Origin: Peribacillus muralis
Lineage (GTDB): Bacteria > Bacillota > Bacilli > Bacillales > DSM-1321
DNA: 64,000 bases
Assembly (NCBI RefSeq): GCF_001439925.1
Contig: NZ_LMBV01000008.1
Location: forward strand, 159,243-223,242
Direction of reading: 5' to 3'
The notes beneath the pieces are model-generated. The model was not told the DNA's origin. It did not search any database and worked only from the letters and a program-made list of their open reading frames with translations. The translations under genes and the position numbers were made by a program. Shown here piece by piece: positions 53,621-62,632 of the stretch. The stretch's first letter is position 1, and each line of letters starts with the position of its first letter.

Positions 53621-54001
53621 ATGTTATATGTCAAGAATGGTCATGTTCTAGAAATAGGACAAAAAATAAGAGTATATCGGAATTTACACACAGGAACCTT
53701 CTCTATTCAAGATTTAAAGACCAGAATAGTCATAGCTCATGGAGATGGATTTATCCTACATGACGTTGATTTTAAAGTATACAAAAAGGGTCAAGAAAGA
53801 GTCAGAAACACTCTTCAAAAAAGGGTCCATGCTTATGTAATTGGAACTTATTCTGATGAAGAATGTAATTTAACATCTGAATATAGCCCCATTTTTTATG
53901 ATCCATATAAAACAGATTACTTTGTTGAATTGAAATCATTTAACCCAGTTCACAAATCAGATTTATGTCTTTGTTTAAATAATAGATGTTATATAAAATG
54001 A
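53621..54001 (+). CDS. Conserved hypothetical protein between sspBCD and mcrBC
   Basis: 126 residues: VLEIGQKIRVYRNLHTGTFSIQD, VIAHGDGFILHDVDFKVYKKGQERVRNTLQKRVHAYVIGTY. The pattern NLHxxTFSI...AH...V..FKV...G..RV...KRVHAYV.G is familiar from uncharacterised Bacillus and phage-related proteins, without a known role. It has its own start with AAGGG and follows the sspBCD terminator, so it is a separate unit. It could be a regulator or nucleic-acid-binding protein. Confidence 0.65.
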   Translation: MLYVKNGHVLEIGQKIRVYRNLHTGTFSIQDLKTRIVIAHGDGFILHDVDFKVYKKGQERVRNTLQKRVHAYVIGTYSDEECNLTSEYSPIFYDPYKTDYFVELKSFNPVHKSDLCLCLNNRCYIK

Positions 54002-54184
54002 ACTTTAACCTGAAATAATTTATATAAGTATAAATTATTCAAGGAGTATTCTCTCAGAATTATGCTTGAATTCATCAGTTAAAATTCGCTTTTTTCAAGT
54101 AGACAAATGATTTATAAGAAAGGTATCTTGTACTATTTATACGAGATTAAAATTAGAGTGATAGAGACTTGTGAGGGGGTAATT

Positions 54185-56737
54185 ATGGTTATTGAGAAAA
54201 TACTAATAGAATTAATAAAAGACTTAACACAAGTAAATACATTAAGTTCAAAAATTTTTTACATAAAAAGCATCAACCAAAACGTAGTAGATATTACAGT
54301 CAATAAGTTCGATGGAGGGAAAGAGCGGGATATACAAATCCCTTTCAATACTATATTTAAAGCTTGGTATGAGTTTGTTTCAGTAAGAACTGCTTCTCCT
54401 TCAGATTTTGTTTTGACCAAAGATTTTTCTATATTAAATATGGCTTTCATATCTAAGCTTCCTTTTGTTGAAGTAATTCATTTAGCTGAGGAGCCAGCTA
54501 TAAAACTACGAGAATTTAAAACAGATCAGTTACCTGCCGATAATTATGATAACTTTGAGATTTTCCTTGATGAGGTGTATAACGGCAAATATGACCCGTC
54601 TACATTAAGTGAACAAATAAGCGGAAGTATGTATCATCTTAAGTCTCGCAGTCGCCAAGACTTAAGATTAATAGGTTTGATAAACGAGGAAAATAAAATA
54701 AGTCAAACTCATATGAGTGAGTACTTAAATAGTAAGAATAAAAAACAATTCCTTAAAAAATTGGTATTGGTACAAGATTACTTTCAAATTGCATTAGAGT
54801 GCTTAAGTATTATGAAAAGGTGTTCTAAAGTTGAAAAAAGAACAGCTCTTATCGAGATAGGTATGTTAATAGTTCGTAATTCTCAAGGTGAAAACTTAAT
54901 GCTTGAATCTGTTGCCAAGAAAAGAACAAATAATCTACTCTCATGGCTTGAAAATCTTCAATTAGTGGATCAAAATTGGATACCTATTAATAAGGAGTTG
55001 CAAAAAATGGACAGTAAACTACGAGAGTATTTTCTGAAAATATCGAGTGAATATCTAACAGCAAAAAGTGGGGGTTTTGGTGGAAATGTTATTGCTAGTT
55101 TTATAAGAAATGATGTACCAAAGGAGATTAGTAAGGTATCGTTTCTTGATAATAAGTACTATACCGTTGCAGCTTCTGCTGGTAAAGGGAATTGGGCAAC
55201 GGTTCCTTGGATTTCTATTTTAAATAATGAGGTAACCAATTCTACACAAAGAGGGTATTACTTAGTTTACCTTTTTAGTGAAGATATGAAGCGACTTTAT
55301 TTGTCTTTTAGTCAGGGGGTTACGGAAACGTCTAAAGAAGATATGCTGAGAATCAAAAAGGACATTCGTGGTCATATCACAATGGATTCTTCAGTCAAAA
55401 AAGATGATAACATGTTTATAGGATATAGCAATAAAGCAAAGCAATATGCAGAGTCGACTGCTGCTTATATTGAGTATAACCTTTATGATCTACCTTCTGA
55501 AACGAAGCTTGTTCAAGATCTTAATATGATGGTCGGCTATTATGAAGAGTATATAGCATTTAAAAGGAATCCTCTTATAGATCCTTTATATAAGCCAGCT
55601 CCGGGTAATGTGATTACATATGAAAAAGAAAAATGGTTAGCGAGTAACAAAGATCTAATCACTCACATCCATTCCTACATTACAGCTAAAGGTTTTTTAT
55701 ACTCAATAGAAGAAGTCACCAATTTGTTCCTATCTCTTAAAACAAAGCCATTTGTAATTCTTTCCGGTATTTCTGGTACAGGGAAGACGAAGGTTGTTCA
55801 GTGGTTTGCGGAGAGTGTGGGGGCTACTGAGGATAATGGGCAATTTACATTGATCCCGATTCGTCCGGATTGGAATGATGGGTCGGATTTGCTTGGGTAT
55901 GTGGATATTAAGGGAGATTTTAAGCGAGGTCCGTTTACGACCGTTATTGAAAAAGCGGAACAGAATCCGGATGATCCTTATTTTGTGTTGCTCGATGAGA
56001 TGAATTTGGCGCGGGTGGAGCATTATTTTAGCGATGTGTTGAGTGTGATGGAGAGTCGTAAGTGGGTGGATGGGAAGATGGTTACGTCTACGCTTCTTTC
56101 TGCGGAAATGGCTAAGCGGGATATTAGGCTGCCAGTGAACCTTTATGTTATTGGGACAGTCAATATGGATGAAACGACACATCCTTTTAGTAAAAAGGTG
56201 CTCGACCGGGCAAATACAATAGAGTTCAACCGGGTGGAATTATCGAATCTTGCTTTTCTGGAAGAGCAGGTGGAAGTGGAACCAAAATTGGTTCAGGATC
56301 ATATATTCAGGTCCAAATATTTGCACTTGAAAGATCTTTATTTGGGGAATCAGGAGCTTGTTAAAAAGGTTACCGCTGAATTGGAAGATATCAATAAATC
56401 GTTGCAGCTAACCAATGCCCATATCGGTTATCGGGTTCGGGATGAGATATGTTTTTATCTTGCTTATAACGAAGACAATGAATTAATGAGCTTTGAGAAT
56501 GCCTTTGATCATTGTATCTTACAAAAGATCCTGCCGCGCATTTCAGGAAGTGATACTCGAGTAGAGAGGTTACTAGAGGGTTTATATCGTTTGTTTACTA
56601 CAAAAGAATATATCGATGATGAGGAAAGTAATGATATCAGCATACGTACAGCGAGATATCCGAAAAGTGCCGCTAAGGTAGTAGAGATGCTTAGGAGGTT
56701 GCGAGATGATGGCTTCACATCCTTCTGGATCTCCTGA
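54185..56737 (+). CDS. mcrB: McrB-like AAA+ GTPase with DUF3578 domain
   Basis: 850 residues. The segment GKGNWATVPWISILNNEVTNSTQRGYYLVYLFSEDMKRLYLSFSQG near 330-375 matches the MrcB N-terminal (DUF3578) specificity domain. An AAA_5 motor follows: GISGTGKT near 527, Walker B VLLDEMNLARVEHYF near 604, and the GTPase motif GTVNMDETTHPFSKKVLDRANT near 656. With the McrC-like partner it should translocate and cut DNA carrying modified bases. Start 54185 follows GAGGGGG; the ATG at 54107 lacks a site. Base composition jumps from AT-rich to chromosomal level near 55,780, just at the Walker A region. Confidence 0.85.
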   Translation: MVIEKILIELIKDLTQVNTLSSKIFYIKSINQNVVDITVNKFDGGKERDIQIPFNTIFKAWYEFVSVRTASPSDFVLTKDFSILNMAFISKLPFVEVIHLAEEPAIKLREFKTDQLPADNYDNFEIFLDEVYNGKYDPSTLSEQISGSMYHLKSRSRQDLRLIGLINEENKISQTHMSEYLNSKNKKQFLKKLVLVQDYFQIALECLSIMKRCSKVEKRTALIEIGMLIVRNSQGENLMLESVAKKRTNNLLSWLENLQLVDQNWIPINKELQKMDSKLREYFLKISSEYLTAKSGGFGGNVIASFIRNDVPKEISKVSFLDNKYYTVAASAGKGNWATVPWISILNNEVTNSTQRGYYLVYLFSEDMKRLYLSFSQGVTETSKEDMLRIKKDIRGHITMDSSVKKDDNMFIGYSNKAKQYAESTAAYIEYNLYDLPSETKLVQDLNMMVGYYEEYIAFKRNPLIDPLYKPAPGNVITYEKEKWLASNKDLITHIHSYITAKGFLYSIEEVTNLFLSLKTKPFVILSGISGTGKTKVVQWFAESVGATEDNGQFTLIPIRPDWNDGSDLLGYVDIKGDFKRGPFTTVIEKAEQNPDDPYFVLLDEMNLARVEHYFSDVLSVMESRKWVDGKMVTSTLLSAEMAKRDIRLPVNLYVIGTVNMDETTHPFSKKVLDRANTIEFNRVELSNLAFLEEQVEVEPKLVQDHIFRSKYLHLKDLYLGNQELVKKVTAELEDINKSLQLTNAHIGYRVRDEICFYLAYNEDNELMSFENAFDHCILQKILPRISGSDTRVERLLEGLYRLFTTKEYIDDEESNDISIRTARYPKSAAKVVEMLRRLRDDGFTSFWIS

Positions 56738-59162
56738 TGATGTCGACTTGGTCAAAATAGAGGCCGCGGCATTTTCATTAGTGATTAAGGGAAAGCCGTA
56801 TCATCACCGGTACGAGGGGTTAAAGCAGTATCGAAAGATGGATTATCATGATGTTATGCAATTTTCTGTTTCAGGAGGAGACGTTCAAAGTGTTGAAGTC
56901 TATGATATTGAATCAGGAATGTTTACTGATTCCCAGCAGGTGCGGCCGATTTTCTTTGAAAATGGGACCTACCAAGTGCTTATCATTTCAAAACAGAATC
57001 AAGAACTGGACTTTTATCATGAACATCCATTGTTACGCAAGGCAATATCTCGTATGGAATTGAGTGGTATGTCGCTATTAACAGGGAATCTTCAATTTCA
57101 AAATGAGGTAGGGTATACGACTTTTGAAGTTCGATCAGGAGCACAAACGTTAGTGGAAGTAACGCTTGAAATTTTTCCTGTTAAATTGGATTATCAAAAA
57201 GATTATCGACAGCTGCTTGAGGAAGTGAATGATGAGATTTACAACTTGGCTTTTCACTTTATCCGGAAAACGTATTTAGGGTCAACCATCAAGCTTGAAG
57301 GCAAGCCAAGCAGGGCTGAATTCTATCGTTTGATGACGAAGCATTTTAAGCAGTTTATTCAGGCAGTAAACCGAATCGAGAGGCAGCCGCATCATATATT
57401 AGAAACATCATATGTAAAAGCGCGCGGCGATCAGCTCAGCAAAACTGATTCTTGTACACGGAAGTATTTGCAAAAGCGGAGTCAATCTTTTATGGAAGTG
57501 GAGAATGGAATTAGAATTCATGGGAAAACGATGATGCCGCGTGAAGGGGTTAAGCCTAAAAAAGAGTTGCGTTACGATACGATGGAAAATCGTTATGTGA
57601 AATGGATGATGGACAGGCTGATTCATAAGTTTGATGATTTGTTGGGCGCTTTAATGAATAAGAATAAGCGCTGGAAGGAAGAGCCTGATACGGAACTTCT
57701 GTTACGGCTGAATCAAATGAAACAGCAGCTAGAGTCAAGGAAGAACAATGTCTTTTGGCGCTCGATTGGCAGACTTGATCGTTCGGTAATGAGTTTGGTC
57801 TTGCAAATGGCACCAGGCTATCGTGATGCCTTTCAAATTTATTTAACTGTCTCAAAAGGCCTTATGCTGCAAGGAAAGCTATATCAAATGTCTGTTAAGG
57901 ATGTCGCCACTTTATATGAATACTGGACTTTTTTAAAGCTAGGACAAATTTTGAGCAGTAAATATACCCTATTGAGTCAGGATATCGTCTGCGTGAACAG
58001 AGAGGGGCTGTTCGTGAATTTAGAGGCAAATAGAACGGCAAAACGAGTCTTTGAGCACCCAGTAACAAAGGAAAAGATTGAACTTATCTATCAAAAATAT
58101 GAGAAAGATTTACCTACCATTCCGCAAAAGCCTGACTCGATGTTGACGATTGAGAAAAAAGGCAAGAATCACCGCTATAATTATGTATTTGATGCCAAAT
58201 ACCGAATTGATTATGCACAACCTGAAAGCTATTATGAATCCCGTTATAAAACGCCGGGACCGGTGGAAGATGATATTAATACGATGCACCGCTATAGGGA
58301 TTCACTTGTTTCGATGATTAATGGTCCATATGAGCAGACAGCCTTTGGAGCGTATGTGTTATTTCCTTGGTCAGATGAGCAAAGGTATGAAGACCATCAT
58401 TTTTATAAAAGTATAGATCAAGTCAATATTGGCGGTTTGCCTTTTTTGCCAAACGCTACCGATATGGTCGAGCGATTCCTAGAGTGTCTCATTGGAAAAA
58501 GTCCTGAGGAAATTCAGCGTGAAGGGATTTTACCTAGGGGGACGAAAGAGGAATGGGAATCAACTTTAGAAGAAAAAGTACTTGTCGGAACAATTTCGAA
58601 CGAAGCAGTTTATCGAGACTTAATTCAGCAGGGCTACTATCAAATTCCTGTTAATAGCCTAAAAAGGGGCTGGCAAGAAGCAAAGTATGTAGCACTTTAT
58701 ACGACTTCAGAACTTGGGGAGAACGGTGTTAGAGAGTATAGGAAAATCAAGCGAATTTCGACTGAAGAAGATTCTGTTCTATTCTTTGTGGAAGTTTGGA
58801 AGAATACAAAGCAGGTTATCCGCCCTGTAAAATACGGCATAGCAACGTATATGATGACAACTCTTTCTTTACTAAACGAGGCAAAAGAGCTGCCAGAGCT
58901 ATACATGAAAAACAAACAGGAAACCACTCTTTGGAGGATGCTTAGAAGGATTTCAGATCAGATAGAGATTAACCTGGATAACAAGGTTTTGGAGGACGCA
59001 TTAGGAGTAGGGACTTTCTCATTTAAAGGAATCGAAATCCATTTGGACAAAGAGAAGCAAATCTTATCAATTAGAAATGATAGTCAGGAACGAATATTAG
59101 GTACGGATTTACTAATTCATCAGCCATCTAAAGTATTTCGAGAAGTGCTTGGTTTGCTTTAA
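56706..59162 (+). CDS. McrC-like DUF2357 nuclease partner of McrB
   Basis: 818 residues. An N-terminal DUF2357 region precedes a PD-(D/E)xK nuclease core: PDSMLTIEK near 478 and YVFDAKYRIDY near 493 give the D and D-x-K residues. The last 200 residues (from about 620) are an extra domain with VALYTTSELGENGVREYRKIKRI and VEVWKNTKQVIRPVKYGIATYMMTT. It overlaps mcrB by 32 bp with AGGAGG before ATG 56706. This is the cleavage subunit of the type IV system. Its composition is like the chromosome, not like the AT-rich island. Confidence 0.8.
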   Translation: MMASHPSGSPDDVDLVKIEAAAFSLVIKGKPYHHRYEGLKQYRKMDYHDVMQFSVSGGDVQSVEVYDIESGMFTDSQQVRPIFFENGTYQVLIISKQNQELDFYHEHPLLRKAISRMELSGMSLLTGNLQFQNEVGYTTFEVRSGAQTLVEVTLEIFPVKLDYQKDYRQLLEEVNDEIYNLAFHFIRKTYLGSTIKLEGKPSRAEFYRLMTKHFKQFIQAVNRIERQPHHILETSYVKARGDQLSKTDSCTRKYLQKRSQSFMEVENGIRIHGKTMMPREGVKPKKELRYDTMENRYVKWMMDRLIHKFDDLLGALMNKNKRWKEEPDTELLLRLNQMKQQLESRKNNVFWRSIGRLDRSVMSLVLQMAPGYRDAFQIYLTVSKGLMLQGKLYQMSVKDVATLYEYWTFLKLGQILSSKYTLLSQDIVCVNREGLFVNLEANRTAKRVFEHPVTKEKIELIYQKYEKDLPTIPQKPDSMLTIEKKGKNHRYNYVFDAKYRIDYAQPESYYESRYKTPGPVEDDINTMHRYRDSLVSMINGPYEQTAFGAYVLFPWSDEQRYEDHHFYKSIDQVNIGGLPFLPNATDMVERFLECLIGKSPEEIQREGILPRGTKEEWESTLEEKVLVGTISNEAVYRDLIQQGYYQIPVNSLKRGWQEAKYVALYTTSELGENGVREYRKIKRISTEEDSVLFFVEVWKNTKQVIRPVKYGIATYMMTTLSLLNEAKELPELYMKNKQETTLWRMLRRISDQIEINLDNKVLEDALGVGTFSFKGIEIHLDKEKQILSIRNDSQERILGTDLLIHQPSKVFREVLGLL

Positions 59163-59194
59163 ATCACTATACTTTTGTATAGTGGTTTTTTTAT
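59161..59194 (+). terminator. Intrinsic terminator of the mcrBC-like operon
   Basis: AATCACTATAC pairs with GTATAGTGGTT around TTTT, followed by a T-run. Confidence 0.85.
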
Positions 59195-59322
59195 ATTTAA
59201 CTTTGTTATAATTTTTGGGGAAGAGATATCATGCCAAATGAAAGTATGTTCTCCTTCATAAAATAATAACCCTCTCATCTTCCTTTACATAGATCAGTTA
59301 ATAACTTAGCATTTTATTTGGA

Positions 59323-59721
59323 TTAATTCACAAGACCTTGCACAATTTGAGAAACCATAAATACCAACAAACTTGAAATAATAGCTCCGACCAAAATATT
59401 ATAGCCTGAAGTGAAATCATGATAGAATCCAATTGCTCCAACCAATAAAAAAATCAGCATAAAAACATATGATAGAGAGAGGGAAATTAAAATTTTACGA
59501 AAAACACGTTGATCTGCTACAACGTAACTATCGTTCCACTTATCATTTTTTTTGTTGATTAAAAAATTAATGACTTGATAGCCCATAACAAGAAAAGCTA
59601 TCCCCCACAAAACCCATAAATTACTTCCTGTTTCATCTGCAAAAATTGAATAAGATGAATATCCAAAGCCTAAGAATAAGCACATGTAACCAACTAAAAT
59701 CATCCATTTTTTCAAACGCAT
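59323..59721 (-). CDS. Small four-helix membrane protein, partner of XRE regulator
   Basis: 132 residues with four membrane helices (WMILVGYMCLFLGFGYSSYSIF, LWVLWGIAFLVMGYQVINFLI, ILISLSLSYVFMLIFLLVGAIGF, ILVGAIISSLLVFMVSQIVQ). GGAGGGATTCTT precedes the ATG. It lies 17 bp after the XRE regulator gene on the same strand; such HTH plus DUF-type membrane pairs are common in Firmicutes and usually autoregulated. Function unknown. Confidence 0.7.
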   Translation of the reverse strand: MRLKKWMILVGYMCLFLGFGYSSYSIFADETGSNLWVLWGIAFLVMGYQVINFLINKKNDKWNDSYVVADQRVFRKILISLSLSYVFMLIFLLVGAIGFYHDFTSGYNILVGAIISSLLVFMVSQIVQGLVN

Positions 59722-59738
59722 AAGAATCCCTCCTGAAT

Positions 59739-59957
59739 TTAATCTGTTTTTTCTTCTAAAAAAAATAATTTATCGATTGGTTCATTTAATACAGCTGAGA
59801 GCATCAAAACAATTCCTATTGAGGGTTCGTATTTTTGTTTTTTCAAAGCAACAATGGTTTGTCTATGTACACCGATTCGATCCGAAAGTTCTTCTTGAGT
59901 AAAATCATGTAATCTTCGAAAATAGCGAACGTTGTTTTTTACTTTTCCTCTTTTCAA
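59739..59957 (-). CDS. XRE-family helix-turn-helix regulator (Cro/YozG-like)
   Basis: 72 residues, nearly all HTH: VRYFRRLHDFTQEELSDRIGVHRQTIVALKKQKYEPSIGIVLMLSAVLNEPIDKLFFLEE. This is the short XRE type that represses its own operon. The TTG at 59957 is preferred because AGAGGTGG lies five bases upstream; an in-frame GTG at 59966 overlaps that site. A TATACAAAA-type repeat lies upstream and may be its operator. Confidence 0.8.
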   Translation of the reverse strand: MKRGKVKNNVRYFRRLHDFTQEELSDRIGVHRQTIVALKKQKYEPSIGIVLMLSAVLNEPIDKLFFLEEKTD

Positions 59958-60085
59958 ATTTTCCACCTCTTATGTATAGTATTTTATACAAAATGGATTG
60001 AAAAGGAAATATTTTCAGGTGTAAAAGGGTTTAAATGGATATGTATTATTGGCCAACAAACATGAATTGATTTAGAAGCAGTAGA

Positions 60086-60133
60086 GAAAAAGCAGTGGAT
60101 ACCATGTTTAACAAATGGTATCCACTACTTTTT
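60086..60133 (-). terminator. Intrinsic terminator downstream of the EamA gene
   Basis: AGTGGATACCAT (60094-60105) pairs perfectly with ATGGTATCCACT (60115-60126), flanked by A- and T-rich tracts that serve either strand. Confidence 0.85.
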
Positions 60134-60145
60134 TCATCAAAAACA

Positions 60146-61045
60146 TCACCCCTCCCCAGCTACCTCCACCTTCCTTACAGCAGCATCCTTCCCGAAAATA
60201 ACCGAAAGTACCACGATCACGGCGATTACAATCGTAAAATAGGTGATGGATTCATGTAGGAATAGGGTGGCGAATAGGATCATCAGGAATGGCTGCAGGT
60301 ATTGGATTTGGCTGACTCTGGCTATTCCGCCGATTGCCATTCCGCTGTACCAGGCGACATAGGCGAGGAATTGGCTGACGACGGCGAGATAGATGAAGCT
60401 GATCCAGGCTTGGAATGGGGCGTGAAGCATTTCCGTTGTTACGCTTAGGGCGACTGGAATGATGAAAAAGGGAGCACCGATGATGATTGCCCAGGCAATC
60501 ACCTGCCAGCTGCCTAATTCTTTTGCTAATTTTCCTCCTTCCGCGTAGCTAAGGCCGAGGATGATCACGGCTGTCAGTAAAGCTAGGTCGGCATATTGCA
60601 GTGAACCGAATCCCAGGTGGAGGGCATAGATGATGACGGCTAAGGAGCCGATTGCGCTTGATATCCAGAATTTGAGTGAGGGGATTTCGCCTGCACGAAG
60701 CATGGCAAATCCGGCTGTTGCTAATGGTAATAGCGCTACTTCCACTGCGCCATGGGAAACGGGCAAGGCTTCCATGGCCCACGAGGTAAGGAGCGGAAAT
60801 CCTAATACGGCCCCGACGGCAACGATAAGGAGACTTTTGAATTGTCGGGGAGATGGTAATTTTTCTTTGCGTACGATCAATACGACCGCTACTAACATGG
60901 CCGCAATGACTGTTCTTCCTAAGCCGACGACCGTCGTTCCGAAGTGCTCGACGGCAATCCTTGTAGCAGGGAGCGTTAAGCTAAAACAAATGACACCCAC
61001 CAATCCCAATAATAATCCGAGTTTTTCTCTTTGTTCTCCCTGCAT
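60146..61045 (-). CDS. EamA/DMT-family exporter
   Basis: 299 residues with ten predicted helices in two EamA repeats: GLLLGLVGVICFSLTLPATRIAVEHFGTTVVGLGR opens the first, TAVIILGLSYAEGGKLAKELGSWQVIAW the second. Members export amino acids or other metabolites. The start at 61045 (MQGEQREKLG) has GGAG nine bases upstream; a TTG at 61060 would lack one. It is divergent from the MocR-type regulator gene, which probably controls it. Confidence 0.85.
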   Translation of the reverse strand: MQGEQREKLGLLLGLVGVICFSLTLPATRIAVEHFGTTVVGLGRTVIAAMLVAVVLIVRKEKLPSPRQFKSLLIVAVGAVLGFPLLTSWAMEALPVSHGAVEVALLPLATAGFAMLRAGEIPSLKFWISSAIGSLAVIIYALHLGFGSLQYADLALLTAVIILGLSYAEGGKLAKELGSWQVIAWAIIIGAPFFIIPVALSVTTEMLHAPFQAWISFIYLAVVSQFLAYVAWYSGMAIGGIARVSQIQYLQPFLMILFATLFLHESITYFTIVIAVIVVLSVIFGKDAAVRKVEVAGEG

Positions 61046-61076
61046 CCTATCCAACTCCAATTCTGATATTTGTTCA

Positions 61077-61175
61077 GATCTGTACCATTTATAAAAAAAG
61101 TTTTGCTATAATTTACATATTATGAGACCGTATATTAATAATAAACACTTATTTTACTGATCTGTCCTGGTACAG
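61077..61175. promoter_or_regulatory. Divergent control region with MocR-type operator repeats
   Basis: GATCTGT occurs at 61077-61083 and 61159-61165; CTGTACCA (61080-61087) is the exact inverse of TGGTACAG (61168-61175). TATAAT at 61107-61112 fits a -10 box for the regulator gene. Paired repeats of this type are usual operators of MocR regulators. Confidence 0.5.
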
Positions 61176-61194
61176 TTGGAGGGAGGGCGACAGA

Positions 61195-62571
61195 ATGAGC
61201 TCGAAATATAGTAGAATTATGGCGGACATGAAGCGCCGGCTGGAGGAGGGTTTACTTACTGCAGGCAGTAAGCTTCCTTCTGTTCGTCAGGTGTCTGAGG
61301 ATTATGGCTGCAGCAAGAACACGGTCATGAAAGCTTATGATGAGCTTGAAAAAGAGCATGTTATTTATTCGGTTCCGAAAAGCGGATACTATGTTGTCAA
61401 TGAGTTTCAAAAAGCGAGGGAAGAGCTGGAGGTGATTGATTTTTTGTCTGCCGGTCCGGATAAAAATATCATGCCTTATGTGGAATTTCAGCATTGTTTG
61501 AATCAGGCCATTGACCAATACAAAGAAGAGCTTTTTACCTACTCCGATCAACAAGGGCTGTATTCGTTGCGTGTGGAGTTGGTGAAATATCTGCAAAATT
61601 TACAGGTGTTCACCGAACCTGAAAGATTGGTCGTTGTATCTGGCTCGCAGCAAGCTCTTCATTTATTGGTTTCACTGGCTTTCCCAAATGGAAAAAACAA
61701 TATTTTAATAGAGCAGCCTACTTATTTCGGCTTCATCGAGTCCCTTAATTTGCAGCAGGCGAATGTGTTAGGGATTGAATTAACGATGGAGGGGATTGAG
61801 CTTGAGCGGCTGGAATACATGTTTCGAAATAATGATATAAAATTTTTCTATATAATTCCGAGGTTTCACAATCCGCTTGGACATTGTTATACGAATCGCG
61901 AAAAGAAAAAAATCGTGGAGTTAGCGGAAAAATACGATGTCTATATCGTTGAGGATGACATTTTAGGAGATCTTGATCCAGATGCGAAGGCTGATCCGTT
62001 ATTTTCCTATGATCCTTCGGGGCGGGTGATTTATATTAAAAGCCTTTCGAAAGTTTTTCTCCCAGGGTTAAGAATTGGTACGGTCGTTCTGCCAGCACTG
62101 ATGATGAACGATTTTTTGCGAGCTAAATTCTGTTCGGATTTTAATAGTTCAGCACTTTCCCAAGGTGCGCTGGAAACCTATTTAAAAAGCGGGATGTTCA
62201 ATAGCCATCTTAAAAAAGTAAAAGAGGTGTACCGGACGAAGATGCATCTCGTTCAAGAAGCCTGTGAAGCATTGCTGCCGGCTAATACCCAGTTTTCGAG
62301 ACCAGCTTCAGGATTTTATCTTTCCATCAGCTTGCCTGAGCATGTGAAGGCGAAACAGGTCGTCCAGATGCTGCACGAGCAGCATATTTATGTGGATGAT
62401 GCCTCCAGGATGTTTTTGCCTCAATATAAAAAGGAAAACCTGATTCGCTTAAGCATCTCCCAGGTGAATGAGAGTCAAATTAAACTAGGGATCAAGATGT
62501 TGGCTGACTGCATTGCAGTCCTTGACAGCAGAAAAAATCATAGAAAGCCGCCTACCTTTTTGCCCATTTAG
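61195..62571 (+). CDS. MocR-family regulator (GntR HTH fused to class I aminotransferase)
   Basis: 458 residues. Residues 1-75 are a GntR winged helix (LPSVRQVSEDYGCSKNTVMKAYDELEKEHVIYSVPKSGYYV); the rest is a fold-type I aminotransferase-like domain with the PLP lysine in YIKSLSKVFLPGLRIG, VVVSGSQQALHLLVSL, and IIPRFHNPLGHCYT. Such proteins sense an amino compound via PLP and control a neighbouring gene, here most likely the divergent EamA exporter. GGAGGGAGGG precedes the ATG. Confidence 0.85.
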   Translation: MSSKYSRIMADMKRRLEEGLLTAGSKLPSVRQVSEDYGCSKNTVMKAYDELEKEHVIYSVPKSGYYVVNEFQKAREELEVIDFLSAGPDKNIMPYVEFQHCLNQAIDQYKEELFTYSDQQGLYSLRVELVKYLQNLQVFTEPERLVVVSGSQQALHLLVSLAFPNGKNNILIEQPTYFGFIESLNLQQANVLGIELTMEGIELERLEYMFRNNDIKFFYIIPRFHNPLGHCYTNREKKKIVELAEKYDVYIVEDDILGDLDPDAKADPLFSYDPSGRVIYIKSLSKVFLPGLRIGTVVLPALMMNDFLRAKFCSDFNSSALSQGALETYLKSGMFNSHLKKVKEVYRTKMHLVQEACEALLPANTQFSRPASGFYLSISLPEHVKAKQVVQMLHEQHIYVDDASRMFLPQYKKENLIRLSISQVNESQIKLGIKMLADCIAVLDSRKNHRKPPTFLPI

Positions 62572-62590
62572 GTTGAGTGCAGATAAAAAT

Positions 62591-62620
62591 AAAGCCCTCC
62601 AAAGTATTTGGAGGGCTCAT
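62591..62620. terminator. Bidirectional terminator between MocR-type and aldo/keto reductase genes
   Basis: AGCCCTCCAAA (62593-62603) pairs perfectly with TTTGGAGGGCT (62607-62617). The T-tail is poor on the plus strand. Confidence 0.7.
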
Positions 62621-62632
62621 CATTATAGTCGG

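Noticed and set aside
33298..59160. Insertion sequence, integrase or tRNA attachment site bounding the defence island
   Set aside because: No transposase, recombinase, tRNA end or direct repeat was found; the composition breaks lie inside genes, favouring homologous recombination.
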